This document shows, one piece after another, positions 36,449-48,521 of a DNA stretch of 64,000 bases; within the stretch, counting starts at the first letter, position 1; every line of letters begins with the position of its first letter. Both the position numbers and the translations under genes were made by a program. The DNA lies in NCBI GenBank assembly GCA_905182985.1, contig CAJJDN010000038.1:328258-392257 (forward strand), read 5' to 3'. Origin of the DNA: Paramecium sonneborni (lineage: Eukaryota; Ciliophora; Oligohymenophorea; Peniculida; Parameciidae). The notes under the pieces are model-generated. The model saw only the letters and a program-made list of their open reading frames with translations. It searched no databases and had not been told where the DNA came from.

Positions 36449-37605
36449 ATTCGATTATCAATAGGCCATTGAATCATATAATTAATCCAGCATTACATCT
36501 AATAGTTTCCTTTATCTTTTTATTATTACGAAGATTATTAAAATAAAGAACAATAAATATTGATCAAAATTATTGCATTTTATTTAATAAAATTCTATAT
36601 TCTCTTTTTTCTACTATTAATTTATTGATCCAAATAATCAAGAAAATCATCCACCAAATATCAATTGTACAATTATTGAATTGTTCGTTTCCAAATCCTC
36701 TCTCCTCTTTGATGTCTCAATTACAAAATATTCATAGATTGTCTAAATAAATATTAATTAAACAAATATATTAATTTTTCCTAATTAAATGATAAAAGTA
36801 TTAAATCAATAAATTACATCTATTTTATTGACTCAACATATAATTTAATGAAATATAGAATTTCTAATTTTAATATAAATTCAATTAAATTAATGGTAAA
36901 AAAATAAAAAATTATTCATCAAAAAATTGCTATACTTTTAAATTTCTTCAGAAACTTCTTTTCTCTTTCTTAAACAATTTATAGCCTAAACTGTCGATTC
37001 TTAATTTATATATTAGTTCACTTCTTGAAGTAATAACTAGTCTGTTTTTTAGTTCTAGAAACATTTTACTATATTCAAAAGGTTTTATATTTTGGGATAC
37101 CATTCTACTATTAGAATGAGTTCATTATTCCCTCTACTAGACTGATGTTTTGGTTTCACTTCAACTTTATTCCATGTACAAATCTACAGTCTCCATGTAC
37201 TAATGTATAGATGAAAAAATAATCTATAAAAATAATAATATTATTATATTAAAAGATATCTTCAAAAATATTTAGAAGATAAGTAATATAATCTATCTTT
37301 AATCAAAACTAAAATATTTTTTTCTATTTTTTGTATTTTAAGTGATTTTTAAATTTAAAATAATATTGTTTCTAATTTTTTTTTTAAATTTAAGGTTTAC
37401 TTGCTAACAGAGAATTTTTTGAATATTTTGATCTAAAATTTTAATACTATAGTCATATTTAAAAATTAGTCTTATGACTTTTTTGATTTAGTATTAGAAT
37501 GAGGAGATTTTTAGCGAAATTTATTTTAAAAATATTGAATTTATAAATTTACAAGAAGAACGTTCAATAATAACTTTTTCTACCAAATTTTATTTGTTTG
37601 GTACG
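36449..37605. repeat. Overlap copy B of contig join 3 (IES-containing)
   Basis: Second copy of 35370-36447 starting after N36448, identical where compared except for the 79-bp insert at 36856-36934. Confidence 0.93.
36856..36934. mobile_element. Retained IES (internal eliminated sequence), 79 bp
   Basis: Comparing the two overlap copies: copy A reads GAAA-TA-CTTTT; copy B reads GAAA-TA, then 77 bp, then TA-CTTTT. The insert is therefore flanked by a TA direct repeat, and excision leaves one TA, as for Paramecium IESs. The ends are inverted: TATAGAAT at the left and TATAGCAA read from the right. Both share TATAG with the published Paramecium end consensus TAYAGYNR, and the right end fits it fully. 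Size 79 bp lies in the usual IES range. IESs are remnants of Tc1/mariner-type transposons removed by PiggyMac during macronuclear development. Coordinates count one TA. Confidence 0.88.
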
Positions 37606-37815
37606 TTTCAACAATTTTTGTTCATAATCATTAATTAATTATTATGTTATGGTTCTCTTAAATTTATGAGTATAAAAATTGTTATATTTTTCCAACATGA
37701 TTTAGAAGAAAGTAACTCAAAATTCTAGATTAGAACATATTTATTATTTATCAATTTAAATATTATCGATTTATTAATAAAAAACAAATTATTTAGAATA
37801 TTTTAATAATTAATC
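37606..37815. promoter_or_regulatory. Short 5' flank of the FHA gene
   Basis: About 210 bp of AT-rich sequence just upstream of the FHA gene start. It is inferred to hold that gene's promoter from position only; no specific motif is recognised. Confidence 0.3.
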
Positions 37816-39313
37816 ATGCAGCCATTTTTTGCGCAATTTAATATGGATTTCCGACAATTAATTTCTGAAGAGCCCAATTTATTTAATACAAGCTTTAGTG
37901 ATTAGTAATTTGGATATTTATTAAATAGTTTTCAATCCTATGACAGTGATATATCATTTTAATTTACCAACTAATCACCGCCATTTATTCATATTGAAAA
38001 TCCAGGAATCTAAATGATATCTATCATTAGAAATGAAGGAAGAAGCGGGTAATTGTTTTATTAGAAATTAGTCAAAAAAAGTAGATTTAAGAGATGTACA
38101 CAAGATTAAGATAACACGAAATACAAAATAATAAATTAAATAAAAATGAGCCTCATATAAAAATAACTGTTATTAAAAACCAAAATCTATTAAATCCCAT
38201 TTAGTAAATGGAACACTATATTAATTAATTTGGGTAAGTATATTTTCTAAATAAAGAATGATAGGTTCAATTAAAAATGCAGATTCAGAAGATGTTATAA
38301 TAGGAAGACAAGAGAAACTTGAAAACTATTAAGGTTAATTAATATTTCCGAATGACATAAGTACATATATTAATAATTTTAGTTTTAAGAGAAACTGAGA
38401 GACTGATTTCTAGAATTCATTGCAAAATTATCTTTAGAAACTTTTTTAGGATAGAAACTTAAATATCACCATTATACAAATAAACTTTAAGTTAATTAAA
38501 ATTGCCTTATAATATAATTTAAAGAATTATTTTATTTTTAGAGTATTATAATATAATATTTAAGGGAACCAAAAGATTGTTATGTCTAAGATATAGGTAG
38601 TGTATTTGGAACACATATTAAAATAGATAGAAACTATTCTCCAATAAAAAAATATTAGTAATATAGTATAGGGAGTGAAACTACAATCTAGATTCTTGAA
38701 ATTCATAATTTAGGATCTGAATAAAAAGAAAAGGATTTAGAATTTGATAAACTGATATCAAAATTAAGAAACATTAAATATAAATGTTCTTTGTAAGGAT
38801 TAGATTTAAAACTTTATGAAAGAGCATTATAAGCAGAATTAAGTTTCGATTAAATTCTATAAAATTTAAAATCTTATAATATTCCATTTATTATAATGAA
38901 ATTTGGAGGATCTGGAGTAACCGATAATAATTAGAATATATTTTTTGCTAAGGACATTTCATCTATTTTTTCAATAGGAAGAGGAAATGATAATAATATC
39001 AGAATAAATTCAAATACAATATCTAGAAAATAAACTAGATTCAGATTTAATCAAAAGTATTAATTTTTAAGATATTTAAAGAGAAAACAATTGGGAAATT
39101 GCAGATGGAAGTTAAGATAAAGAATCAGCAAATGGAACTTGGATGCAATTGTAAACTATACAAGAAAGAGATTAAAAACATGAATCTAAAGTATTTCCTT
39201 TAAAGCATTTATCTGAAATTAAAATAAGTGAATACATTTTAAAAGTTGAACTTTTCAAAGGAAAGTATATTTTTTATTTATATAATAAGTTAAAAAGATA
39301 AAGCTAGATATGA
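37816..39313 (+). CDS. Tandem FHA-domain protein
   Basis: Five introns (23, 23, 22, 22 and 25 nt) give 460 residues. Two phosphothreonine-binding FHA domains are visible. The first: EDVIIGRQEK, LISRIHCKII and KDCYVQDIGSVFGTHIKI. The second: SSIFSIGRGNDNNI, SNTISRKQTRFRF and ANGTWMQL. Both carry the expected GR(x)n..SR..H/..NGT framework, though in the first the NGT-type turn is FGTH. An alternative last splice (25 nt near 39,265) would end the gene at 39335 with 459 residues; I cannot decide between them. FHA proteins recognise phosphorylated partners in kinase and DNA-damage pathways. The clathrin light chain gene follows on the same strand. Confidence 0.8.
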
Positions 39314-39440
39314 TGTAATGAAATCTTTGTTATGATAATTATAAGTTATAAGTAAATTATTTTTTCTAAATTCTTCTTGTTTTGAATTCAAACTATAGTA
39401 AATTGGGAAATTATAAATATTGAATTGTAATTAAATTAAA

Positions 39441-40054
39441 ATGATGGATGAATTTTTTGAAGATGTACAAACTTCTGATTAACCGAGTGATATTTAGAAT
39501 AGGTAATAAAATGGGATTTAAGAAGATTAGGTAATAAATTCTTGTGATATAAGTATGCTGTCTTTGATGCTTTTGCAGAAGAAGCAACAATTTAACCAAT
39601 TATGATTAATGCTTATGTGGTATAATTCAAGTTTATTTAGCATAGAGCCCATAATAATAATAAAGAAAAGATAAATTGCGAATTTTAGAAGATGAAAGAT
39701 TAGCTTAAATTAGAGAAAAGGATTAATAAGAAAGATTATTGAAATAATAAAAAAAATAAAAAGGTTAAGAGTTTTTGTAGGAATTTAAAAAGTAATAAGT
39801 TATTAAAAATTTTAAGATAATAAGAAGTAGATATTCAATAAAGAAGTAATTAAAATAGATAGAAATAAGAGATTTGGTTTGAAAATTAAAAAAATCACAA
39901 TCAATATGTATGATAGTGTATTAAATTAAAGAAAAACTCTTGGGATTAAATATCATCTAATATAGCTTTAAAAGATGGAGAATATCCTGGTTAAAAAGAT
40001 GTAACTAAAATGAGATAAGCAATCCTAAATAAAAGAAGCGATCTGATTAAGTGA
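39441..40054 (+). CDS. Clathrin light chain
   Basis: Four introns (23, 26, 25 and 24 nt) give 171 residues. The N-terminus is acidic (MMDEFFEDVQTSDQPSDIQN), then YAVFDAFAEEATIQPIMINA, matching the light-chain uncoating region. A Lys/Glu/Gln helix (KLRILEDERLAQIREKDQQE) would bind the heavy chain, and the end SWDQISSNIALKDGEYPGQK, then DVTKMRQAILNKRSDLIK, matches the conserved C-terminal Trp and K-D-x-x-x-M-R block. It coats vesicles for endocytosis. The four introns in 614 bp were each chosen because they restore this motif order; the last contains an in-frame TGA. Confidence 0.83.
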
Positions 40055-40156
40055 TGCTCATTAATATAATATTAAAATTCAATTCAAAGTTATTTGTGCA
40101 TATTATAAATAAATTCTTAATTTAATTATATATATACATATCTAAATAATATAAAA

Positions 40157-43100
40157 TCATAAATTTGGATCTTTCAGAATAGCCATTCTAACTTTCCTTT
40201 CAAAAGAATTGTCCAAAAATAACACTTCTCTTGGAATCAAATGGATAAACTTAACAGCATATGTTAGTTTCAATTTTAAGTTAGTTTTATAAGCAATTAA
40301 TATAATTGCAAGTAAAATTAATGTGAAAGAGATGGATGAAACAAGAATTGTCTATGTTATACCAAATTATACTTCCAAAATATTTTTATAATGTAAAACT
40401 TGCTCAGAAAAATCTTTCATTGCCATGTCTGCTGCTGTTTATAAATATTCTACAAATAAATATGCTCCTTCAACTTCTAATATATTTATTGGTTAACGTT
40501 AAGAAAAATCTTAACCCATCAATTCTTATCTTACTATTTTTAATATATGATTCAAAACAGCTTAAATTCCTAATGCAAAAGAACCTTCAAATGAACTTAT
40601 ACAAATTTACCCATTTTTTTAATTATTTTCCTATGATACATTAATTAAATACTGGATTAATCAAAGTGCATAAATCTTATGTTTCTTAATTTAAAAAGTA
40701 GGTAACAAAATCTGAACGAAATAGCAAATTAGCTAGATTTATATTCAACAATTCTTATTAATATTATTAGATTTATATAGACGACTAATTCAACTGCTAT
40801 ATCATTGTTGTAAAATCTGATTCTTTTAAGTATTGAAAAAAAACCTAATTATTCAATTTTTCCTTTTAACTATATATTAATGCAACATTTAAACATAAAT
40901 CAGATGTATTTTTATGCATAGTAGCAGTTGGTTTATATTTTTGAATAAATTCAGAAAGAATAAGAGTATTAGTTAGATTTACAGTTAAAAAACCAACAAA
41001 CATTGTATAGATGAAAATCAAAAACCTGGAAGTATCAATTTTTGCTTTTTTATGAATTTATTTTTAATTGCTTGAAAAATGAGTTTTTGATTTTTAACTT
41101 AATACTTAAATTTCAAATTCTTTATTTTTTTCATTAAAGGTATAAAATTAAGTTATGTTATAATTTTAAATCTAACCAATCAAAAAATCTAAATTTTCTA
41201 ATTCTGATTCCAAGACACTTTTTTCAATATTGAACATAAGACTTCCAAAAAGCTGCCTTTAGTTAGCAAACTTTCTATAATAGTAATTTGATAACAATAA
41301 ACAAATAAAATTAACACTTAAAAAACATGCTATAACAATTATTTGATCATTAATTTATTTGGAATTTCTATTTATAGTGCTGTTATAAACTTAATCACTT
41401 AGATAAGAACAAATTTCAAACATTAATTTTTAATTCAACATTTAAAAAGTAACTGGGGTTGTTATTTTAGGAAGTTCATTATTGGAGTAAATTGCATAAA
41501 TGAATTACTGATAATCTAAATATTTTATAAAGAAAGTTCTAGCACTAAAATTCTCATAAGTATAAGAATAATCATCTTCTAAATAGATTACTTGATAATA
41601 ATGATCTATAAGAAAATCTTATAATAATTGAGATTCAAATAATTCTTAAATATGATCATGAAAATGAGCAAATTCTTTTTTTAAATATTTTTAAGCAAAG
41701 TCAGTTTCAATGAAATATTATTCTTTAGTTATTTAATTCTAAATTAATAAATTAGTTTTATCATATATAATAAATCTTAAAATGAAGAAACTTAACATAG
41801 GTTAGAGGATGTCATTTTTTATTGATAATTATCCAACATCGTTAATGTAATTATTAAAATTGTTTTATATAAGAAAAGTTTAAAGCAATAAGGATACAAT
41901 TCCTAATAATGAAGAAACTACTAAAAATATGATTGCTAATCTAACAAATATATTTTTTATTTTTTTTTATCCCATTTTATCAATAAATTCTACTTTATCT
42001 TAAAAATTAGAATCATATTTCTCCTTTTTTTTTTATGGTGTACAAACATCTTCAACAGATATTTTTTATTTTTGAAATTCAGAATAAAACTGTGGCATAC
42101 TTACTTATTTCAAGAAGTTTTTCTTAATTATTGAAACATCGTCACTTCCTCTAGATATATCATGATATCTATTGTAAAATTTTTATTAAAATAACAATTC
42201 ATATGTAGAAGATTTTTCTTAAGGAGAGTTTAACTATTAATATGTAAGTTCTGGTTAAAATAATTAAACATCTAAGTATTTTGAATCATCAAAATCATAT
42301 GGTGAATCAATCTTTATTCCTTCTTATAACTTTTATTATATATCAATTTTCTAATTAGATTTAGTTGAACATTCGATAAAATTTGATAACATAGAAGTTG
42401 CATTCTATTTTTTTAAATAATCAAATGTTAATATTATATATGCCAATTTGTTATTGTGATATTTAGATTAAATTTCAATCTAAGATTCAAATCTATCCAG
42501 CAGATTAGTATTTGTAAATCTTTCTGTCATTGTATGTTTTGTTAAATCAAACATATAACATTGTTTTATAAAATAGAATTCAATCAATGAAACCTATTTA
42601 TTCTCTTCTATCAGCATTTTAAATTAAGGAATCAATATTTAAATATTTAGACCATATATCATATCATCTGGTTAAAAATAATCAATTTATGATTTTGAAA
42701 AATTTAACAAGTCCAAAAGGTGTTTATTTATTCCGACAATTTAAAATTAATTATTTAGAATCATATACCCTTTTACATCTTTAAGTTCTAAAATTATATT
42801 AATAAATCTTAGTTCAGATAAACTATTGTAAGAATCTAAATATGATTCAGCTATTTGTATAAAATTCTTTTAAAGAATGAACAAACGAGCATTTTATTTA
42901 TATCTAGGAGATTACCCTGTTTAAAAAAAATCATGTAAGTTTTATCCATGATAATCTCTAATTCCTAAAGGGATTAGAGGTTCAATATATAAAGGTAATT
43001 CATTTTGAAAAAACTATTTTGCATTACTTGAAGCTCTTTCTATTTTTACATTATAAGAACAATCCCCTAATTTTGTAATTAAAAATGCAACTTTATTTTA

Positions 43101-44656
43101 TTTAGCTAATAATACTATACTAGTTTATTTATATTAGGATTCCAATTCATAATTAACTGAATGTTCTCTGCTAGCTTAAGCATAGTTTCTTAGGATTTCA
43201 GTCTGATAAAATACTTTTAAATTTAAAATACTAATAGCTAACTTAAAAATTATTATTTCTTACATGGATTTTTTTAGTAGATTTGATTAATATTTTTCTC
43301 AATTTTACAAAGTTTCACAGATATTTTAAAACAAATATCAAAAATTTTATTTTATGAGACTTAATCTTTTATCAAACAATCATAAAAAACACATTTATCC
43401 TCTAATAATTTAACCATTTATAGATTTAAAATTCTGATTATATATTCTGTTTTGTAGAATTCTTCAAAAATCAAAGTAGTTTAATCATATTATTTAGAAA
43501 AATTCTTTCTTAATCTAGCTTTTAATAATTACTTACTTTCCTCTCTTAAATATGAATAAATAATCTGATATAAAATATAAGCTGGTTTTTGAAAATTATC
43601 TAAATAATTTATTGGCAAAATGGTTGACATAGATGAATTTTTCATAATAAATTTGTAAAGATAATTTTTATTTTAGTTTTTGTAGGTCTAATCTTAAAAC
43701 TCTAAAATAGAACTACAAATTGCATAAGCTTAAATAAAGTTTTTTGTATAAATATGGATTAAGATCATTTAAATGATTTAAGGATTAGTCAATGTAGACT
43801 GTAAATAAGTATTGTTTGATAATTGTAAATAAATATCGTATATTTATTATTTTTAAGAGCAACTACAATTATGACATAAGGATAAATGTTTTTAATATAC
43901 ATAGACTTAAAAAGGTAATTTTGATTAATAATTTTTTGATTCTAAATGCTAGAATAATATTTAGAATATGATATTTGGATTAGTTTGATTATTATATGTT
44001 TTGAGAATTGCAATTCTTTTTTCAATTGATCTAAATATGTAAACAATTAAAGGTAAAGCAATCAGTTAAAATATTCCAAAATCATATTGAGTAATATTGA
44101 ATAATATTGTAAAATATTCAGTTATTGATAAGACGAAAGCTAAACTTTAGGATATGATAATTATAGTATTTGCATTCTTATCTAAATAATGAAAATTTTA
44201 TGTAATATTAATAAGCATTAAGATAGAGATTAAAAATGTTATAGTTACTTAATAAATATAGTTTGATGAATAAAAACAATACAATAAAATTTGAATAAAA
44301 TTTAAAGTATGAAGCAAGACATCTAAAAGTGTTGTATAAAATTTGGATTATATTGTGATTTGATAAGACAATTTATTTTAATTTATCAATAATTTTGTTA
44401 TGTCAAATAAGGAAAATGAAAAAAGTGTTATAATAATTAGAAGAGTATTAATATTTGAATTATCTTAGATTTAAGTTAAACTAATCTCAAAAAGGAAATT
44501 AATTATAATAATTTCATAAAATTCATAAATAAAAGCTGAAACTATATTCAAGAATCTAATTATTTTGTTTTGCTTAAAAACATAATTTTTTAAAGTAATT
44601 TTTTGTTTAAATTAATCTTCTTTATAATTGAAATAATTGGTAAGTTAATATGTCAT
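40157..44656 (-). CDS. TmcB-like multi-membrane PAS protein (second copy), two frame breaks
   Basis: About 1,490 residues. N-terminal membrane segments (FIYEFYEIIIINFLFEISL and others), helical middle (AYILYQIIYSYLREESKQLL), the family hallmark ISILNLKVFYQTEILRNYA, a PAS region starting VLLAKQNKVAFLITKLGDCS, then four membrane segments separated by long loops and a tail PREVLFLDNSFERKVR. Same architecture as the gene at 16.2-21.3 kb. Two breaks need attention. Near 43,245 the frame shifts by one base in a run of five T (coding strand), and the homologous motif continues if one T is added. Near 40,660 a shift occurs around a run of A/G before EGSFALGIQAV. Sequencing error, a noncanonical intron or real decay are all possible. 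3' end faces the clathrin gene (102 bp). Confidence 0.72.
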
Positions 44657-46010
44657 GTTGAAAAATATGATGAGGATGATAATCATTGGTATTATGAATA
44701 AGTATTAACCATTTATTAATATTGATGGTCTTGAAAACCATGATATTAGCTAATATATTTAGTTATATTTAGTTTAACAATGATGGTGTAAATAAATTAT
44801 GTAAGTGGAATTCTTAAATTATCCCAAAGAAAATATAATATATGAGAGTAGTTTGTTTGTAAATGGAAATTAATTATTCACTATGATAAATAATTTCATC
44901 AGGTCTTAAAATCCTTGTTTCAAAATATGAATAAATTTCATAGATCAATATAATTTATATTAATTAATTAAATAGTGCATTATAGAAATGATCTTTTATT
45001 AACAAACTAAAAAAAAATTTTTAAACTTGTGAAATTTAAAACTGTCTTAATCAATATAGGATTTTAAAATCATGTTGATTACTATAAATTATTTATTAAC
45101 AAAAAAATTTTATTCAAAGATTTATGTCATGCATTTTTTGTATTGTTAACATTTCGCATTGAGAAATATAGAGAAATCTCAAAATTTTAAATATCAATTG
45201 ACATCAATTTTTGGATGATAGTAACTTAAATCTGATTGTATTAAAGAACCAATTCTATACATTCAAATATAAATAGTTTGAGGAGTATAATAATAATTTT
45301 ATATATGGATAGATATTATTTGTGATAGGAAATACATATTTACTATTTGATATATATGTTTTTAAAATAATTTATTTTAATTAAAAAAGTTTGAGTTTGA
45401 GTTTTAAAATACATCAGAAGTGTCTATGAAATTTTATCATAACGATAAAATTAGACAAGAAAGATTTAAAAACAAAATGAACACTCAAAAACAATATTTA
45501 GAAATAGTATAAATAAGTTATTATTTAATGTTTTGAAAAATAAGAGTCAATGGATAAAAAATTGGAATATTGAAATTACATATTAATATTATTTATAAAA
45601 TAAACATTAATTATGGCAAATTAAAAATAAGAGAAATTCCTTGTACTCTATAGATTTTCAATTATTAATTTTATGCTTACACATTATTAAATAATTCCAT
45701 TTTTGAAATTAAGATCTCACATTTATATTTTTAAAATTCTGACATATTTGAATTCTGTAAATCCTAAGATTAAAATGAGGATATAGATTTTTATTATTGA
45801 AAGTTAAAGTATTGGTAATATAACGATAATATTAATTTTTATTTTTATAATGTGTTGGAAAGGGGCACACTATCAATAATTTTAAATACCTTTTTATATT
45901 AATTTTCATTTTGATAAAAAAGAGTTAGGAATTATTTCTTTTCTAAATTAATAAAAACTTAATTTATTTGAAAATCAAACATTAATAGTTTTCTTAGTTT
46001 AATTAGTTTA
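44657..46010. other. Gene-free stretch
   Basis: About 1.35 kb between divergent genes. No frame longer than background and no domain seen on either strand. It presumably carries the promoters of the TmcB-like and HSF-like genes. Confidence 0.5.
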
Positions 46011-46886
46011 ATGGTTAAATCAAGAAAGTCGAAAAATGGTTTTATGTTCAAACTTAAATCTATTCTACTCGTAAATTATTTAAAAAATACATTTAGAATA
46101 ATAAATACAAAGAAATTTTACAGTAACTTGATAAGAATGGCTTTATAATTAACGATTTGGAGAAATTTAAAAATTAAGTATTGAAAGAAAACTATAGACA
46201 TACTAATTTTAATAGTTTTAGAAGGTATTAAAATATAAGATTTTTAGATCATTAAATTTGTATGGTTTTTGTTTAAAAAAATATAAAAAAGGAAAGATTT
46301 TATATATAAACCCAGATTTTAATATAAATTCGGAATAACTTCCAAGAAAATAGTAAAGGCAAATAGATGGATAAGATTTGACAAGTGATTTGTTTCGTGA
46401 TTTCAATATTATATTTGAGATAAAAGAGAGTTAAAAGAGATTAAGGGAATAAATTTAATTACTGATTGAAGCACAGAATAATTTGCATTAAAAGTTTTAA
46501 AGATAATATTAGACTTATTTAAAGGAAAGGATAATTTAAAGAATTCGATTTAGAAAATTAGAACAATTTTGTTTTAGTTTTTATTTAAATATACAAGATT
46601 AAAAATATAGTAAATAAAAAAATATGATGAAATAGAAAAAATAATAGAAAAAAGTTTGGTGATAGTGGGGAAAAAACTTTAAGAATCATCTGATTATTAA
46701 TTTATATGTGATAGTTTAACATAAATTTAATAATCAGAATCATAATAATAATAAGTGACATATTTTTTAGAAAGAAATTTATTTTCGAATGGAAATAGTA
46801 AACCACTATCATAAGTAGGAAGTAGTCCAATATAATTTGATTTAAATTAAAGTTTCAGTGGTTTAAGCAATTATTTTGAGATATGA
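46011..46886 (+). CDS. HSF-type DNA-binding transcription factor
   Basis: Three introns (26, 23 and 26 nt) give 266 residues, exactly divisible. The winged-helix HSF domain is at the N-terminus: NGFMFKLKSILLNNKYKEIL, then LDKNGFIINDLEKFKNQVL and, after the second intron, NFNSFRRSLNLYGFCLKK followed by YINPDF. The usual recognition helix SFVRQLNxYGF is changed to SFRRSLNLYGF. The middle is a Gln/Lys/Glu coiled-coil (QKRLREQIQLLIEAQNNLHQ) suited to oligomerisation, and the C-terminal part is Ser/Gln-rich. HSFs trimerise on nGAAn repeats after heat stress; the altered helix may change specificity. Confidence 0.8.
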
Positions 46887-47259
46887 TATTGATTAGATAA
46901 AATTATAATAAAGCATTTAAAAATAATAATAATAGCAAAAATAATAATGATAATAGATTGATAAAATTAAGCCCACTTTTTTTCCGTTCTTCTTATTCCC
47001 CTCAGGTAGAAGAAGAGCGGAAATCACCAGCAAAGGTAACATTGTACTTTGGGCCAAGTTACATTGAGCGGTCAGTTCTTAAAGAAGGGTTTGATTTACA
47101 AGTACAAACTGAAATACATTAGGAGGAGTCTTCTTGGTTAAACAAATGTTTCCATTTTTTCTACGTTTATTCCCATTTGGCTAAATTTCCTTCGGCTATT
47201 TGTCATTTGGGTACTATTAATTCTTCCCATTAATCTGTTTCAATCTTTTATATATTTCT

Positions 47260-47301
<42 letters not shown>
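46883..47301 (+). other. Compositional island with a TGA-free frame (coding or RNA?)
   Basis: From about 46,975 to 47,225 the sequence is visibly richer in G and C than anything nearby. In ciliate code one plus-strand frame is open from an ATG at 46883 through the island: Asn-rich start, then QVEEERKSPAKVTLYFGPSY and SWLNKCFHFFYVYSHLAKF, into a TAA run. CGG Arg codons, rare elsewhere in the window, occur here. The DNA can also fold: a 46993-region stem pairs CCGTTCTTCTTA with a downstream AGAAGAAGAGCGG, and a T6 run follows near 47,157, as for a Pol III transcript. I recognise no protein or RNA family. Confidence 0.4.
47261..47301. repeat. (TAA)n microsatellite
   Basis: About thirteen TAA units just downstream of the compositional island and 41 bp beyond the stop of the cathepsin gene. 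In ciliate code it would read as poly-Gln if translated; here it is most likely untranslated spacer. Confidence 0.8.
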
Positions 47302-47306
<5 letters not shown>

Positions 47307-47341
47307 TAATCATAATAATCATAATCATTATCATAATAATA

Positions 47342-48291
47342 TCAAATAGCTCCATCAACTCTCGTCATGACTGCACATGAGTTTCCTGGCTTCAACCAAA
47401 TATGCCCTTACTCTCCCCATCCTTCACCCCATGAATTTCTAATTTTCCAATTTCCGCTATAATCAAATCCAACAGCAACAACAGCGTGATTATGATAATC
47501 ATCTCTACAGGCACCATCATATATTCCTTAACTATAGAATTTCCAATAAGTTGCATCCACACTTACTGATAATGGATAATTCTATATCCCCTTTTTGATA
47601 GCATCTTCATTTGGACCATAATTCTCCCTTCCTTATATTCTAACCTTTCCTTATAAAACTTTACAAACTCCATTCTAAGCTGTCTTTTTGATATATTGAA
47701 TATATTTACATATGGATAATCTCTTTCATATACTGAACCTACTTAAGCAATATAATCTATAGCTAAATCAGAATCTCCTCCATCACATCCATCTCCTGCA
47801 TCTATTGCACAATCTACTAATTATTATTCAGATAAAACTCCTTTGAATCCTGTTCTTATAATTAAATAACCTTCAACTGCTCCTATGGCAGAAAATGTCC
47901 AACAAGAACCACAATTACCTTAGTTTTTTATTGGATTCATTTTATTAGACCAATCCACTTCACCTAAATTATTTCCATTACTTAATTCAATATTCTCTAT
48001 TTTAACCTATTTTGCCTTTCCTAAATATAAACCTTCAAATTCTTCATCTGTTAAATCAGCAAATTAATTTACTGCCATACTATAACTTTTATTTACATTA
48101 GAGTTATGTTTCTTAATCAATTCAACATTTTTGTTAAATACTATCTATCGATATTCCTCTTCACTTTTACCATAGAATTTGTTATATTATTTTTACCAAC
48201 TCTTAAATTCCTATGATTCTTCACTGTTATTGTAAATGGATAAACCACTTAATAGCAACGCTGTTATAAGCAAAGATAATATCTTCTACAT
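47342..48291 (-). CDS. Cathepsin L-like papain-family cysteine protease
   Basis: One 26-nt intron; 307 residues. N-terminal signal peptide ([18 protein letters not shown]), an I29 inhibitory propeptide ([31 protein letters not shown]), then the mature enzyme from [20 protein letters not shown]. Catalytic Cys is in [10 protein letters not shown], His in [12 protein letters not shown] and Asn in [14 protein letters not shown]; Gln of the oxyanion hole precedes the Cys. Disulfide cysteines ([15 protein letters not shown]) are present. Full length for the family. It would act in phagolysosomes or be secreted. I chose the second of two in-frame ATGs (the first, at 48312, adds MIIIINI) because it gives a cleaner signal peptide. 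Confidence 0.93.
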
Positions 48292-48521
48292 TATATTAAT
48301 AATAATAATCATGCTTTTTACTTTATAAATTAGCTCTGATGATGTCATTCAATCACTTATTATTTAATTCAATATTTTAACAAAATAGCATCCTATACCT
48401 TTTTCATTTATCTTATATTTAAATATATAATAATATTATAATCATACTAAATACATTATATATTAATTAATCAATTACTTTCATTTTCTCATTTTATGCT
48501 ATATATTATATTTAATTTGTG

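Noticed and set aside
40336..40644. 102-codon plus-strand hydrophobic frame
   Set aside because: Antisense of the C-terminal membrane part of the second TmcB-like gene.
46990..47165. tRNA, U-snRNA, SRP RNA or telomerase RNA in the GC-rich island
   Set aside because: No T-loop, Sm-site plus known snRNA cores, SRP domain or telomeric template that I can recognise; kept only as an unclassified island.
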